NCBI RefSeq assembly: GCF_021735935.1 | Contig: NZ_WMDZ01000001.1 | Span: 2,232,001-2,296,000, forward strand | DNA: 64,000 bases | Direction of reading: 5' to 3' | From: Sulfitobacter sp. M39 | Lineage (GTDB): Bacteria; Pseudomonadota; Alphaproteobacteria; Rhodobacterales; Rhodobacteraceae | Shown here: positions 1 to 7,919 of the stretch, piece by piece | Layout of the letters: the number at the start of each line of letters is the position of its first letter | Numbering within the stretch: the first letter of the stretch is position 1 | The notes under the pieces: generated by a model | What the model was told of the DNA's origin: nothing | The model's database searches: none | What the model saw: only the letters and a program-made list of their open reading frames with translations | Translations under genes and position numbers: made by a program

Positions 1-946
1 TCAATTCCGGCCACAACTCCGCGACGTAGTCCGAGCCCTTTTTTGCGGTACGCAGATCGACAGTCCAGGTATCCCGTTCAAATGACCTGGTCAGATGTAC
101 GCCTATCTGAAACCGATGCAAGTCGCCGATGCGGAGAGGAATGTTTACAGCCAGGCCGATGGCCAGAGCATCCAGAGTAAGATCCAATCGCGCTATGCTG
201 CCCGACGGCATCGACACGGCCTCCTGTAAAAGCTCCTCTGAGAGCATCCAGCAATCCAAAATCTCAGTCGGGTTCTGGATGAGCCACTCTTCCTTGTGCT
301 TGCGCTGGCGCTGTGCGAGCCGCGCAAGCTGGTTCTTTTTACGGCGCATCGCATCAAGGATGTCTGCGTGGTCGTCTTCGTCGAGCCAGCATGCGAGGAC
401 CATCAGTTCTTTCAAGCGGGAGCAACGCGTTATGGGCTTTGTCCCACGGCCCTTACTCGCGGACAAAAACGCCCCGACGCATACCATGTCCAATGCTGGC
501 TTGCAGTCGGCTTCAATTGCCGCAAACACCAGTTGCCGAGCCGTGAACTTCAGGTTTGCAATGACTTTTGCGCTGGGCGGGATCCGATCATCGAGGGTCA
601 CAATTCCACGATCAACCTGAGCTCGCGCGGCTTCCATTTCCTTGATCGCGTGGTGCCAGGATTTCGGGATCTGCTCGATTGGCACAGACAGCAGGGGCTT
701 ACTGCCTGGGACGCGTGGTTCGACGCCGTACCGCTCCTTCTGCCACCGCTCTGCATTCCGAACACGCAAGGCCTCGCGGAGCTCCGGTGCCCAAAAAGGA
801 TATGCGGATTGCAGAGGGACCATGAGGCTTTCAAGTCGCGACTTGGAACCAAATGCCAAGAACATCTCGCGTGTCGGTGCGGCGTTCCCGGCCAGATGTG
901 TGATGAACCGATCAAGAAGTCGGCTCTGTGCATCAGTGATACTCAT
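1..946 (-). CDS. Tyrosine recombinase / integrase, C-terminus beyond the window
   Basis: The minus strand is open from an ATG at 946 to the window edge, giving 315 residues (MSITDAQSRLLDRF...) with no stop. Near the edge the protein reads NIPLRIGDLHRFQ followed by a basic TAKKGSDY stretch. This matches the catalytic Arg-I box and following beta-hairpin of tyrosine recombinases; the HxxR box and nucleophilic Tyr would lie beyond base 1. The start codon overlaps the stop of the upstream recombinase fragment (ATGA), so the two were co-translated. Tandem recombinase genes of this kind are typical of genomic islands and RIT-like elements and probably drove mobility of this island. The family call is inferred from the Arg box and the neighbour rather than from a full catalytic set. 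Confidence 0.7.
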   Translation of the reverse strand, partial: MSITDAQSRLLDRFITHLAGNAAPTREMFLAFGSKSRLESLMVPLQSAYPFWAPELREALRVRNAERWQKERYGVEPRVPGSKPLLSVPIEQIPKSWHHAIKEMEAARAQVDRGIVTLDDRIPPSAKVIANLKFTARQLVFAAIEADCKPALDMVCVGAFLSASKGRGTKPITRCSRLKELMVLACWLDEDDHADILDAMRRKKNQLARLAQRQRKHKEEWLIQNPTEILDCWMLSEELLQEAVSMPSGSIARLDLTLDALAIGLAVNIPLRIGDLHRFQIGVHLTRSFERDTWTVDLRTAKKGSDYVAELWPEL

Positions 947-1517
947 GTCCGCGCCCTCCCTTGTAGGCGTTTGTTCTTTGCCGCGCGTAGTTTTGCTCTG
1001 GCCGAACGATGCGCCTTGCTTTTGTTGATCCAAGCATAGAATTTCCGGACCGTATCGGGATGGTCATCCAGAAGCTCGGCGGCCTCCTCGATCGCGTTCG
1101 GATCCTCGTCCAGCACGAAGAATGCAACGGCATGGCGCATTTCGTGGGTGTCCAGGTCGAGACCGCAGAATGCCAAGCCTTCCCCGATCAGGGCCGTGAA
1201 GACGCTCTTTTCTGCCGCGCAATCATTCCTGGGTGAATTGAACAGAAATTCAGACTCGGCATAGTTCTTGCCAAACGGGTGCTCGGCGATCAGCTTCTCG
1301 CGAACGGTTTCGTAATAGAACTGCAGGATTGGCATCGCTTCGAGCTCCATCTCGCCAGCGATGGAGTTGCCGTTTTTGGTGATTTCCCCCGGGAGATCAA
1401 GCCGCGCCACGCTTTTGAAACCCTCTGGCAGGATGAGCGTTGGGAGATCGCAGAAAACCCGCAGCTTGCGCAGATTTTGCTCTCGGAGCGGCTTACCGTA
1501 GAGCAAGATAGCCAAGG
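943..1517 (-). pseudogene. Tyrosine recombinase, 5' end removed at the IS21 junction
   Basis: About 190 C-terminal residues of a tyrosine recombinase remain in frame. They include an Arg-I-like segment (GKPLREQNLRKLR) immediately after the IS end, the HEMRH box, and LLDDHPDTVRKFYAWI with the nucleophile Tyr. The DNA-binding N-terminal half is absent. The open frame nominally begins inside the IS terminal repeat (MPGQFSVTIN), which is not a native start. The sequence on the other side of the IS (4016 onward) does not read as the missing half, so DNA was lost or rearranged next to the IS. The stop overlaps the ATG of the next recombinase gene by four bases. The fragment is presumably inactive. 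Confidence 0.75.
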
Positions 1518-1546
1518 TGTTGATTGTCACCGAGAACTGACCCGGC
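1518..1546 (+). repeat. IS21 left terminal inverted repeat
   Basis: This 29-bp end matches the reverse complement of 3987-4015 at about 26 positions; the differences cluster in the CGAG/TTAT segment. An inner copy of the transposase-binding repeat follows at 1557-1577. Confidence 0.85.
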
Positions 1547-1630
1547 AACTGTAGAAATTGTCATTGAGAATTGACCCATGTGCAACCTTGCCCCTGCTTG
1601 AATCAGCTGGGAGCTATTGGAGTGTTAGAC

Positions 1631-3161
1631 ATGGGATTTCTGAGGATTATTCGGAAATGGGCTCTGCGAGACAAGATGCCCATCCGCGAGATTGCGCGCC
1701 GGACAGGGGTGTCTCGCAACACGATCAAGAAGTATCTGCGGACAGGGATAGTTGAGCCCGAGTTCCAGATTTTGAACCGACCGAGCAAGTTGGACCCTTA
1801 TGCTGATAAGCTGACAGGCTGGTTGCTGTCTGAGCAGCGTAAATCACGGAAGGAACGGCGAACGGCCAAGCAGATGCATGCGGATCTGGTTCAGCTCGGT
1901 TTTGATGGTTCATATGAGCGTGTCGCGGCCTTCGTGCGGAACTGGAAGGGCGAACGACAGCGTGCTCAACATACGACTGACCGTGGTGTTTTCGTGCCGT
2001 TGGTCTTTCAGCCAGGCGAGGCGTTCCAATTCGACTGGAGCGAGGACTGGGCCTATGTCGGGGGCGAACGCCTCAAGCTTCAGGTCGCCCATATCAAGCT
2101 GTCTCACAGCCGCGCATTTCTGGTCCGGGCCTATCGGCTGCAAACGCATGAGATGCTGTTCGATGCCCACTGGCATGGCTTTCGAGTGTTTGAGGGTGTT
2201 CCGGGGCGTGGCGTCTATGACAACATGAAGACAGCCGTCGACCGGATTGGCGTCGGAAAGAAGCGCGATGTAAACGCACGGTTCCTTGCGATGACCAGCC
2301 ATTATGTCTTTGACCCTGAGTTCTGCAATCCCGCGGCAGGGTGGGAGAAAGGTCAGGTTGAGAAGAATGTGCGCGACGCCCGCCATCGGCTTTGGCAACT
2401 CATGCCCGCCTTTCCGAACCTCAATGCGCTGAATGAATGGCTGGAGGAGCGCTGCAAGCTTCTGTGGGCCGAGACACCGCATGGCAGATTGCCTGGCAAT
2501 ATTGCGGATGTCTGGGACGCCGAGAAGGCCGCGCTGATGCCACTGCCCACAATGTTTGACGGCTTTGTCGAGCAGAGCAAGCGGGTATCCCCCCACTTGT
2601 CTGATAGCATTCGACCGTAATCGCTACTCAGTGCCTGCCAGCTTTGCGAACCGCCCTGTCAGTCTCCGCATCTATCCTGAACGGCTGGTCATCGTCGCCG
2701 AAGGCCATGTGGTCTGCACGCATGAGCGCATTATTGAACGCTCACACCGTCAGCCAGGGCGCGTTATTTATGACTGGCACCATTATCTGGCGGTGGTTCA
2801 ACGCAAACCCGGCGCGCTGCGCAACGGGGCGCCCTTCGTTGAGATGCCAGAAGGGTTCCGGAAGCTGCAGGATCATATGTTGCGTAGGCCAGGTGGTGAC
2901 CGCGAGATGGTCGACGTTCTGTCCTTGGTGCTCCACCATGACGAACAGGCCGTGCTTTGCGCGGTGGAAATGGCGCTGGATGCGGGCGTACCAACAAAAA
3001 CCCATGTCTTGAACCTACTTCACAGGCTGGTGGATGGCGCACCGATAGACCAGCCCGATGTGACCCCGCCTGCGGCCCTTTCTTTGAATAAGGAGCCCGA
3101 GGCCAATGTCGCACGATATGACGGGCTACGCACTACAGGAGGAACACGTCATGCGTCATGA
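1631..3161 (+). pseudogene. istA: IS21 transposase IstA, frameshifted
   Basis: IstA is the DDE transposase of IS21 elements. The N-terminal part (MGFLRIIRKWALR...) has a helix-turn-helix at about residues 17-37 (IREIARRTGVSRNTIKKYL). It is followed by an RNase H-like core with FQFDWSED, YDNMK and GQVEKNV carrying the D, D and E positions. At 2589-2594 there is a run of six Cs. In the current frame the protein ends shortly after (SPHLSDSIRP, stop at 2618-2620). Removing one C joins it to the next frame, which reads SPTCLIAFDRNRYSVPASF and continues to 3161 with typical IstA C-terminal sequence. The joined product would be about 509 residues, a normal IstA length. The start at 1631 is chosen because homologous IstA proteins begin near this motif; an upstream GTG at 1622 is possible. 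Confidence 0.9.
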
Positions 3162-3942
3162 TCCCGCAGGCGCTGCCATCGTCATTATGATGCGCAGCCT
3201 GAAGATGCCGGGCATGGCACAGGCCGTGCAGGACCTGCATGAGCAGGGATCGCCCGCTTTCGATGCAGCGATCCCCATGTTGTCGCAGCTGCTTAAGGCC
3301 GAAATAGCTGAACGTGAGGTGCGTTCCATCGCCTACCACATGAAGGCAGCACGCTTTCCGGCATACAAAGACATCTCTGGCTTCGACTTTAGCGCCAGCG
3401 AAGTCCGTGAAGCTTTGGTCCGTCAACTTCATCGATGCGAGTTCATGGAGGCGGCTGAGAATGTAGTGCTGATCGGAGGCCCTGGAACGGGAAAATCGCA
3501 TGTCGCTACCGCCCTCGGCATTCAAGCAATCGAGCATCATCGCAAGCGTGTGCGCTTCTTCTCCACGGTCGAGTTGGTCAATGCGTTGGAGCAGGAAAAG
3601 GCCCAAGGCAAGGCAGGAAAGATCGCCGAGGCGCTGGTGAAAGCCGATTTGGTGATCTTGGATGAGCTGGGATATTTGCCGTTCAGCGCTTCGGGTGGCG
3701 CGCTGCTGTTCCACCTTCTGAGTAAACTCTACGAGCGCACCAGCGTCGTTATCACAACCAACCTGAGCTTTAGCGAATGGGCCAGCGTGTTCGGTGATGC
3801 CAAGATGACCACCGCGCTCCTCGACCGCCTCACACATCGTTGCCACATTCTCGAGACCGGCAATGACAGCTATCGGTTCAAGGCCAGCTCGGCGACAGCC
3901 AAACAAAAACGAAAGGAGAAAGCGGCATTGACGCCATCATAA
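3151..3942 (+). CDS. istB: IS21 helper ATPase IstB
   Basis: IstB is the AAA+ ATPase (DnaC/DnaA-like clade) that helps the IS21 transposase select targets and assemble. The 263-residue product from ATG 3151 ([10 protein letters not shown]) has Walker A GGPGTGKS at about residues 109-116, a Walker B-like LVILDELGY, and the sensor region [12 protein letters not shown]. It ends in a basic KQKRKEK tail. An AGGAGG-like ribosome site lies at about 3135-3141, which favours this start over an in-frame ATG at 3106. The istA frame ends inside the first codons of istB (stop 3159-3161), consistent with translational coupling. The gene itself looks intact. Confidence 0.92.
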   Translation: MRHDPAGAAIVIMMRSLKMPGMAQAVQDLHEQGSPAFDAAIPMLSQLLKAEIAEREVRSIAYHMKAARFPAYKDISGFDFSASEVREALVRQLHRCEFMEAAENVVLIGGPGTGKSHVATALGIQAIEHHRKRVRFFSTVELVNALEQEKAQGKAGKIAEALVKADLVILDELGYLPFSASGGALLFHLLSKLYERTSVVITTNLSFSEWASVFGDAKMTTALLDRLTHRCHILETGNDSYRFKASSATAKQKRKEKAALTPS

Positions 3943-3986
3943 AGCAAAGAACATAACAACTGGGTGGGTCAAGTCTCAGTGACAAT

Positions 3987-4015
3987 GCCGGGTCAGTTAT
4001 AAGTGACAATCAACA
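3987..4015 (-). repeat. IS21 right terminal inverted repeat
   Basis: The complement reads TGTTGATTGTCACTTATAAC and onward, pairing with the left end at 1518-1546. The inner repeat abuts it at 3966-3986, with the same spacing logic as on the left. Confidence 0.85.
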
Positions 4016-4218
4016 TACGGGCCTGAAGTTCAGCACTTTGGTAGTGATAGACGCGCTACGAATCATCGAAGCGGAAATCCGCATAGAAGTCCCGTCAGTA
4101 TCGCGTACTGTAGCCCCAGCTAACGCCAATACAGAAAGATCTCTTTCGTTAATATCGCAACGACTGTGGCTGTTCATTTCACAGCGTACCCGCCCACCAA
4201 ATAGAGTAAACCACAGGT

Positions 4219-4701
4219 ATGAAGAAACAACTTAAACCGAAATGGGAATTCGTGTCGGACACCGTCATGGGCGGTGTATCGAGCGGTTGCATCGCAGAAG
4301 AAAGCGTTGGCGGCCGCGATGCCACGGTTCTTCGCGGTACAGTTTCGCTTGAGAACAACGGTGGCTTTATCCAGATGGCATTTGATCTTCACCAAGGTGG
4401 TGCAGATGTGGACGTGAGCGCGTGGGACGGCATCGAGATTGACGCATATGGCGATGGCGACTCCTACGATGTTCGGCTTCGCACGGCGCAACTAACCAGA
4501 CCTTGGCAATCTTTTCGCGCCGATTTTATGGGCGAGCCACACTGGCAAAAGGTTAAGATTCCTTTTTCTTCATTGGTATCGCATCGGGTGGAAGCAGTAT
4601 TCGACCCAACTTGCCTTAGACGCGTCGGGATATTGGCGATAGGACGCGAACGTGATGCCTGTATAGCAGTATCCAACATCGGGTTTTACTCGGCGAACTA
4701 A
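4219..4701 (+). CDS. CIA30-domain protein
   Basis: The 160-residue protein has the CIA30 signature near its N-terminus (WEFVSDTVMGGVSSG, about residues 9-23). This is followed by a beta-rich jelly-roll-like body with a GGFIQMAF strand and the W-x-K-V-x-I-PFSSL segment. CIA30 (NADH:ubiquinone oxidoreductase complex I intermediate-associated protein 30) is named for a mitochondrial complex I assembly factor; bacterial stand-alone versions have no settled role. No signal peptide or membrane segment is seen. It sits alone just right of the IS21 element, with about 200 bases of non-coding DNA on each side. The family call is firm; the function is unknown. Confidence 0.8.
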   Translation: MKKQLKPKWEFVSDTVMGGVSSGCIAEESVGGRDATVLRGTVSLENNGGFIQMAFDLHQGGADVDVSAWDGIEIDAYGDGDSYDVRLRTAQLTRPWQSFRADFMGEPHWQKVKIPFSSLVSHRVEAVFDPTCLRRVGILAIGRERDACIAVSNIGFYSAN

Positions 4702-4910
4702 GTAAAATTCCTGCGTGCCAACCTATCGGGCTGAAGATTGTATCCAAGTTAGCGGCGCCGCAGGTCAGCCTTCTTAAGGTTCTATCGAGTTACTGGCGCG
4801 ACCTCTTATCGACATTGCTGTGTACGACGGCATCATGCCCGAAGCGTACGGTCAAATTTAGACCTCTACTTCACAAGGAAAACCCAGCCGTTTGGACCGG
4901 TTGGCCTCCC

Positions 4911-6182
4911 CTATCTCACCACCGGCAGGTCTTCCATTCGCGTGGTATAGCGCGGGCTTCGATGATCTGCGCGCAATCGCCACGTTTGGTTCTTACCTTC
5001 GCTGGCCAGAACCATCGTCTTCTTCCCGAACCTATCGTTCACGTCATCCAAAGCCTTCATCAACTCCGGGGATTTCGGACGCGCTTGATCGAAGAGCGTT
5101 TGAGGACGATCTTCGAACCGCACCAGGTCATTCAGCATGATACCAGCCTTTGTGAAGCCATAGCTTTTAACGTCCGACTTAGGCCATGCGGCTTCCGCGC
5201 AGCGTCGTGCGGCCTCAACGAGATCAAAGGTATCCGACGACATCGGGGTCATGCGGGTAGTTCTCGATGCAGTATACTGGGGTCGATCTGGCCGGTGCTT
5301 ATTGGTGTGGAAAAACACAGTCAGCGTACCAGCGACCAAGCCGTGCTGGCGTAGCTTTTCAGCGCCCCGTGATGCGTGCGCGGTAATCGCCTGGAACAGC
5401 GTGTCGAAGCCTGTCATCGGAGTGCCTGCTGACCGTGTTACAGCCATACCTTTGCGCTGTGGCTCTACGTCCTCAAAGGCGAGACACGCCTCACCCTGTA
5501 GCTCCAATACGATCCTCTCCAGCACTACAGTACCAACAGCCCGTGCCTGCCGGATTGGCAGATCACGAAGATCGGCTGCCGTGTGTACACCCAGGGCCTT
5601 CAACTTGTCGGTGGTCTTGCGACCAACGCCCCAGATGTCCCCGACTGGCACGCGTGGCAGCAGCCAGCGCGCAAGGCTCTCATCCATCATATCCAAGACC
5701 CCTGCAAAAATGGGGTTCTTCTTGGCGATATCGTTCGCACATTTCGCAAGCGTCTTGGTGGGCGCGATGCCAATACGTACTGGCACCCCTACTCTCCTTA
5801 GGACCGCTGCACGCAGCGCCATGGCATGTGCAGTGCGGTCCTTGAATCCGACGAAGTCGAGGAAGCATTCATCGATGGAATAGATATCGACGTTTGGCGT
5901 GAAGTCTTCGTAGACCTCAACCACCCGACGAGAGATATCGCCATAGAGGGTGTAGTTCGAGCTGAAGACGCGGATACCATGAGCATCAACCTTTTCGCGA
6001 ATATGATGCAGCGGAGTGCCCATCTTGATCCCCAAGGCCTTGGCCTCATCGCTGCGCGCTATGGCGCAGCCGTCGTTGTTTGATAGCACGATCACCGGGA
6101 CGTTCTTTAGCGTTGGATCAAATATCCTCTCAGCGCTCACGTAGAAGTTCGCACTGTCACTGATCGCAACAGGCCGCTTCAT
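4911..6182 (-). CDS. umuC: Y-family translesion DNA polymerase V catalytic subunit
   Basis: UmuC bypasses replication-blocking lesions as the catalytic subunit of DNA polymerase V, usually with a processed UmuD' dimer. The 423-residue protein is full length. It begins AISDSANFYVSAERIF, with the first catalytic Asp at residue 9. It has VLSNNDGCAIAR, SSNYTLYGDIS, and the second catalytic pair in YSIDECF (Asp104, Glu105). A helix-hairpin-helix-like segment (VGDIWGVGRKTTDKL) and the little-finger region follow. The ATG overlaps the umuD stop by four bases, so translation is coupled. A LexA-type operator upstream of umuD probably controls both genes. All catalytic residues are present, in contrast to umuD. 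Confidence 0.93.
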   Translation of the reverse strand: MKRPVAISDSANFYVSAERIFDPTLKNVPVIVLSNNDGCAIARSDEAKALGIKMGTPLHHIREKVDAHGIRVFSSNYTLYGDISRRVVEVYEDFTPNVDIYSIDECFLDFVGFKDRTAHAMALRAAVLRRVGVPVRIGIAPTKTLAKCANDIAKKNPIFAGVLDMMDESLARWLLPRVPVGDIWGVGRKTTDKLKALGVHTAADLRDLPIRQARAVGTVVLERIVLELQGEACLAFEDVEPQRKGMAVTRSAGTPMTGFDTLFQAITAHASRGAEKLRQHGLVAGTLTVFFHTNKHRPDRPQYTASRTTRMTPMSSDTFDLVEAARRCAEAAWPKSDVKSYGFTKAGIMLNDLVRFEDRPQTLFDQARPKSPELMKALDDVNDRFGKKTMVLASEGKNQTWRLRADHRSPRYTTRMEDLPVVR

Positions 6183-6594
6183 GCCAAGTCGTAACGCCGG
6201 ACAACACCAGCGATGACGCCCCAGATCTCGCTATCCTCAGTTAGCTCGACGTCGGGGAACTGCTGCTGACTATTCGCAGGCGCGAGGTAGTACCTGTCAC
6301 CACGCTTACGCAGGATCTGTGCTGTGACGGCACCTTCCACCACGGCCAGCACGGCTCTCCCGATGCGACGCTTGCCAGCACGGTCTACAGCGATGATGTC
6401 ACCATCACGTATCCCAGCGTCCCACAGGCAGTCCCCTTCTACGCGCCACCAAAATGTCGATGCAGGATGGCGCACGACCCATGCCATAGGGTCAATCTCA
6501 TCTTCGAGGTCGTCCCCAGCTGGCGAAGGAAAACCTGCGCTGACTGGTGTGCTGACAATTCGAACAGATTGAGATGGTATGTGGACGGGTTCAT
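6179..6594 (-). pseudogene. umuD: UmuD-like SOS mutagenesis protein, apparently degraded
   Basis: The clear frame from ATG 6487 covers only 102 residues (MAWVVRHPASTFWW...). The frame stays open upstream and encodes the conserved UmuD N-terminus, including the cleavage-site region SAGFPSPAGDD, but has no ATG, GTG or TTG before a TAG at 6634-6632. An ATG at 6594 lies one base out of frame. Adding one base at the C-run at 6589-6587 would give MNPVHIPSQS..., 138 residues, against 139 in E. coli UmuD. In that numbering the usual GDSM serine is Cys (GDCL, residue 56) and the usual TVK lysine is Gln (TAQ, residue 93). Their spacing is 37, the same as Ser60 to Lys97 in E. coli. Self-cleavage should therefore be lost or altered. 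Confidence 0.75.
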
Positions 6595-6626
6595 CAACTG
6601 GGTAAACTGGCGTGGGAATCCTAACT

Positions 6627-6641
6627 GTTCGCTATTTGTTC
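6627..6641 (-). promoter_or_regulatory. LexA (SOS) operator upstream of umuDC
   Basis: The sequence GTTC-GCTATTT-GTTC is an exact match to the alphaproteobacterial LexA box GTTC-N7-GTTC. It lies about 33 bases upstream of the ATG at 6594 and reads towards umuD-umuC on the minus strand, as expected for an SOS-controlled operon. A match of eight fixed bases at this site is unlikely by chance. Confidence 0.8.
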
Positions 6642-6788
6642 TCAATCTGCGATTCACCTGCCCGATGTCAAGTTTGGTTTGGGGTAATGCGGACAGGAGA
6701 CTGGCATCAGAACGAACCGAGTTTGCAAACTCAACGATGGAGGATAGCGCCCTGACACCCTGCCCTGCTTACAGAAGGTGAAGAGGCC

Positions 6789-7511
6789 TCACTGGAGGTG
6801 CACCGATTGAAGCAAATTGTCAGTGTCTAACTTCAAAACACTGCGCCAGAGCGGGCTTTTAAACACGTGGACAGCGCGCATTTCCGCGCCCTGGTCTTGG
6901 GTCGACATCAGCAATCCGGCCCATTCAAGCGGTCGTAAAACGCAGGCCTTAAAGGCGTATATGTCCCGCCTGGCAGCATTGCGGTCACTCTCCGGTTCAC
7001 CATAGAATTTTTGGTATAGGGCAACGTCGCTGATGCCGTGATCGGCCTCTACGTTGATCACATTCATCCAGACATCCCAATTCCCGAAGGGCTGGTCATC
7101 AAAGCGTGCATAAGAGGCGTGATCTATCTGGTGTACAAAATACGGGATCAATTCGACAAACAGGCGACCAGGGGCTTGTGCTAACTCTTTGCCACGTTTG
7201 GTTAGCTGAAACTCATCCTTGAAGTGGCGACCAAGGCGTAATTCGATCATCAGGAAGTGCAGTACTTCGAGCGGCGCGAAGTCGGTTTCGTTGACCACCT
7301 TATGATAGCGGAACACCTCATCCGCACCTTCTCCGGGCCAGTCAAAATTCTGTACAGCCCAATGAACGAAGGTACGCTTGAACGCTTTGCTTTTGGTGGT
7401 CCCTATCGATCCGTGTTCCTGCGTATATCGCAGCGTTAGAAGAGCTGCCCGCAGGAGCGGTGATCGCATTAGGTCGGGATGGTGGTCAGCGAGAGTTTGG
7501 TATTCGATCAT
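6789..7511 (-). CDS. Uncharacterised 240-aa protein
   Basis: The product starts MIEYQTLADHHPDLMRSPLL and is soluble, with no signal peptide or membrane segment. An N-terminal module (about residues 15-115) contains HGSIGTTKSKAFKRTFVHWA, then a VVNETDFAPLEVLHFLM helix, and ends QLTKRGKELA. Its pattern looks like a small winged-helix or helical domain, and I recall similar domains in hypothetical proteins of mobile regions. The C-terminal half (VWMNVINVEADHG...) is not recognised. It lies upstream of umuDC on the same strand but is separated from it by the LexA box, so it is probably not in that operon. No function is claimed. Confidence 0.65.
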   Translation of the reverse strand: MIEYQTLADHHPDLMRSPLLRAALLTLRYTQEHGSIGTTKSKAFKRTFVHWAVQNFDWPGEGADEVFRYHKVVNETDFAPLEVLHFLMIELRLGRHFKDEFQLTKRGKELAQAPGRLFVELIPYFVHQIDHASYARFDDQPFGNWDVWMNVINVEADHGISDVALYQKFYGEPESDRNAARRDIYAFKACVLRPLEWAGLLMSTQDQGAEMRAVHVFKSPLWRSVLKLDTDNLLQSVHLQ

Positions 7512-7919
7512 ACCTGGAACGTCTCACACACCGCGTGGCTGCGCCATGATATTCGCGGTAGCCGAATGCATAGGGAGCAATACAAGACGGATCCAATAGT
7601 AGCGAAACGTATTTGTGTACGCCCCAGCAGTTCGCGGCATGCTGAACGGACTTTATTGCTTTGGTCAAAACAGCGAAACGAACTGTTAGCCTGAAATTTC
7701 GACATACGAGATCGGCGGGAAGCCAACCTTCGCTGCACACTCAATGAAGAGCTGGTTCAGTCTGCCCCGCTGTATGCGCAAATTACCAACGACATGGCTG
7801 GAGTGGCTGCGCAATCGCGGGAGTTGAATCGACACAAGTATTGAAAATGACTCCAAAGTCGGCTCTCATGACTTAAATGTTTGAGGGCATTTTTTTAGAT
7901 CACTATTATCGGTGGGAAA
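7512..7919. other. Gene-free spacer (408 bp)
   Basis: I see no convincing gene here. Short open frames on both strands have no recognisable protein pattern. A segment near 7719-7741 (AAGCCAACCTTCGCTGC) resembles one near 10240-10262 and may be an eroded repeat. The start region of the SGNH hydrolase gene follows directly. Confidence 0.5.

Larger units (their letters stand above)
1518..4015 (+). mobile_element. IS21-family insertion sequence (about 2.5 kb)
   Basis: The element carries istA and istB in the same orientation and is bounded by imperfect terminal inverted repeats starting TGTTGATTGTCAC and ending with its complement. A second, inner pair of repeats is also present: 1557-1577 against 3966-3986, about 19 of 21 identical when inverted. 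Multiple terminal repeats are a family hallmark of IS21. The bases just outside (GCCAAGG on the left, TACGGGC on the right) show no direct repeat, so no target-site duplication is visible. The ends could be placed three bases further in. istA is frameshifted, so this copy may be transposition-defective. Confidence 0.9.

Noticed and set aside
296..1039. Long plus-strand open frame of 247 residues
   Set aside because: It lies antisense to the two recombinase genes, has no family pattern, and the minus-strand frames carry recognisable catalytic motifs.
1511..4022. Target-site duplication flanking IS21
   Set aside because: Several alternative end placements were tried; none gives a matching 4-8 base direct repeat.
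4038..4235. Short plus-strand frame next to the IS21 right end
   Set aside because: No recognisable motif, it runs into the CIA30 gene start, and it appears to be a chance frame in spacer DNA.
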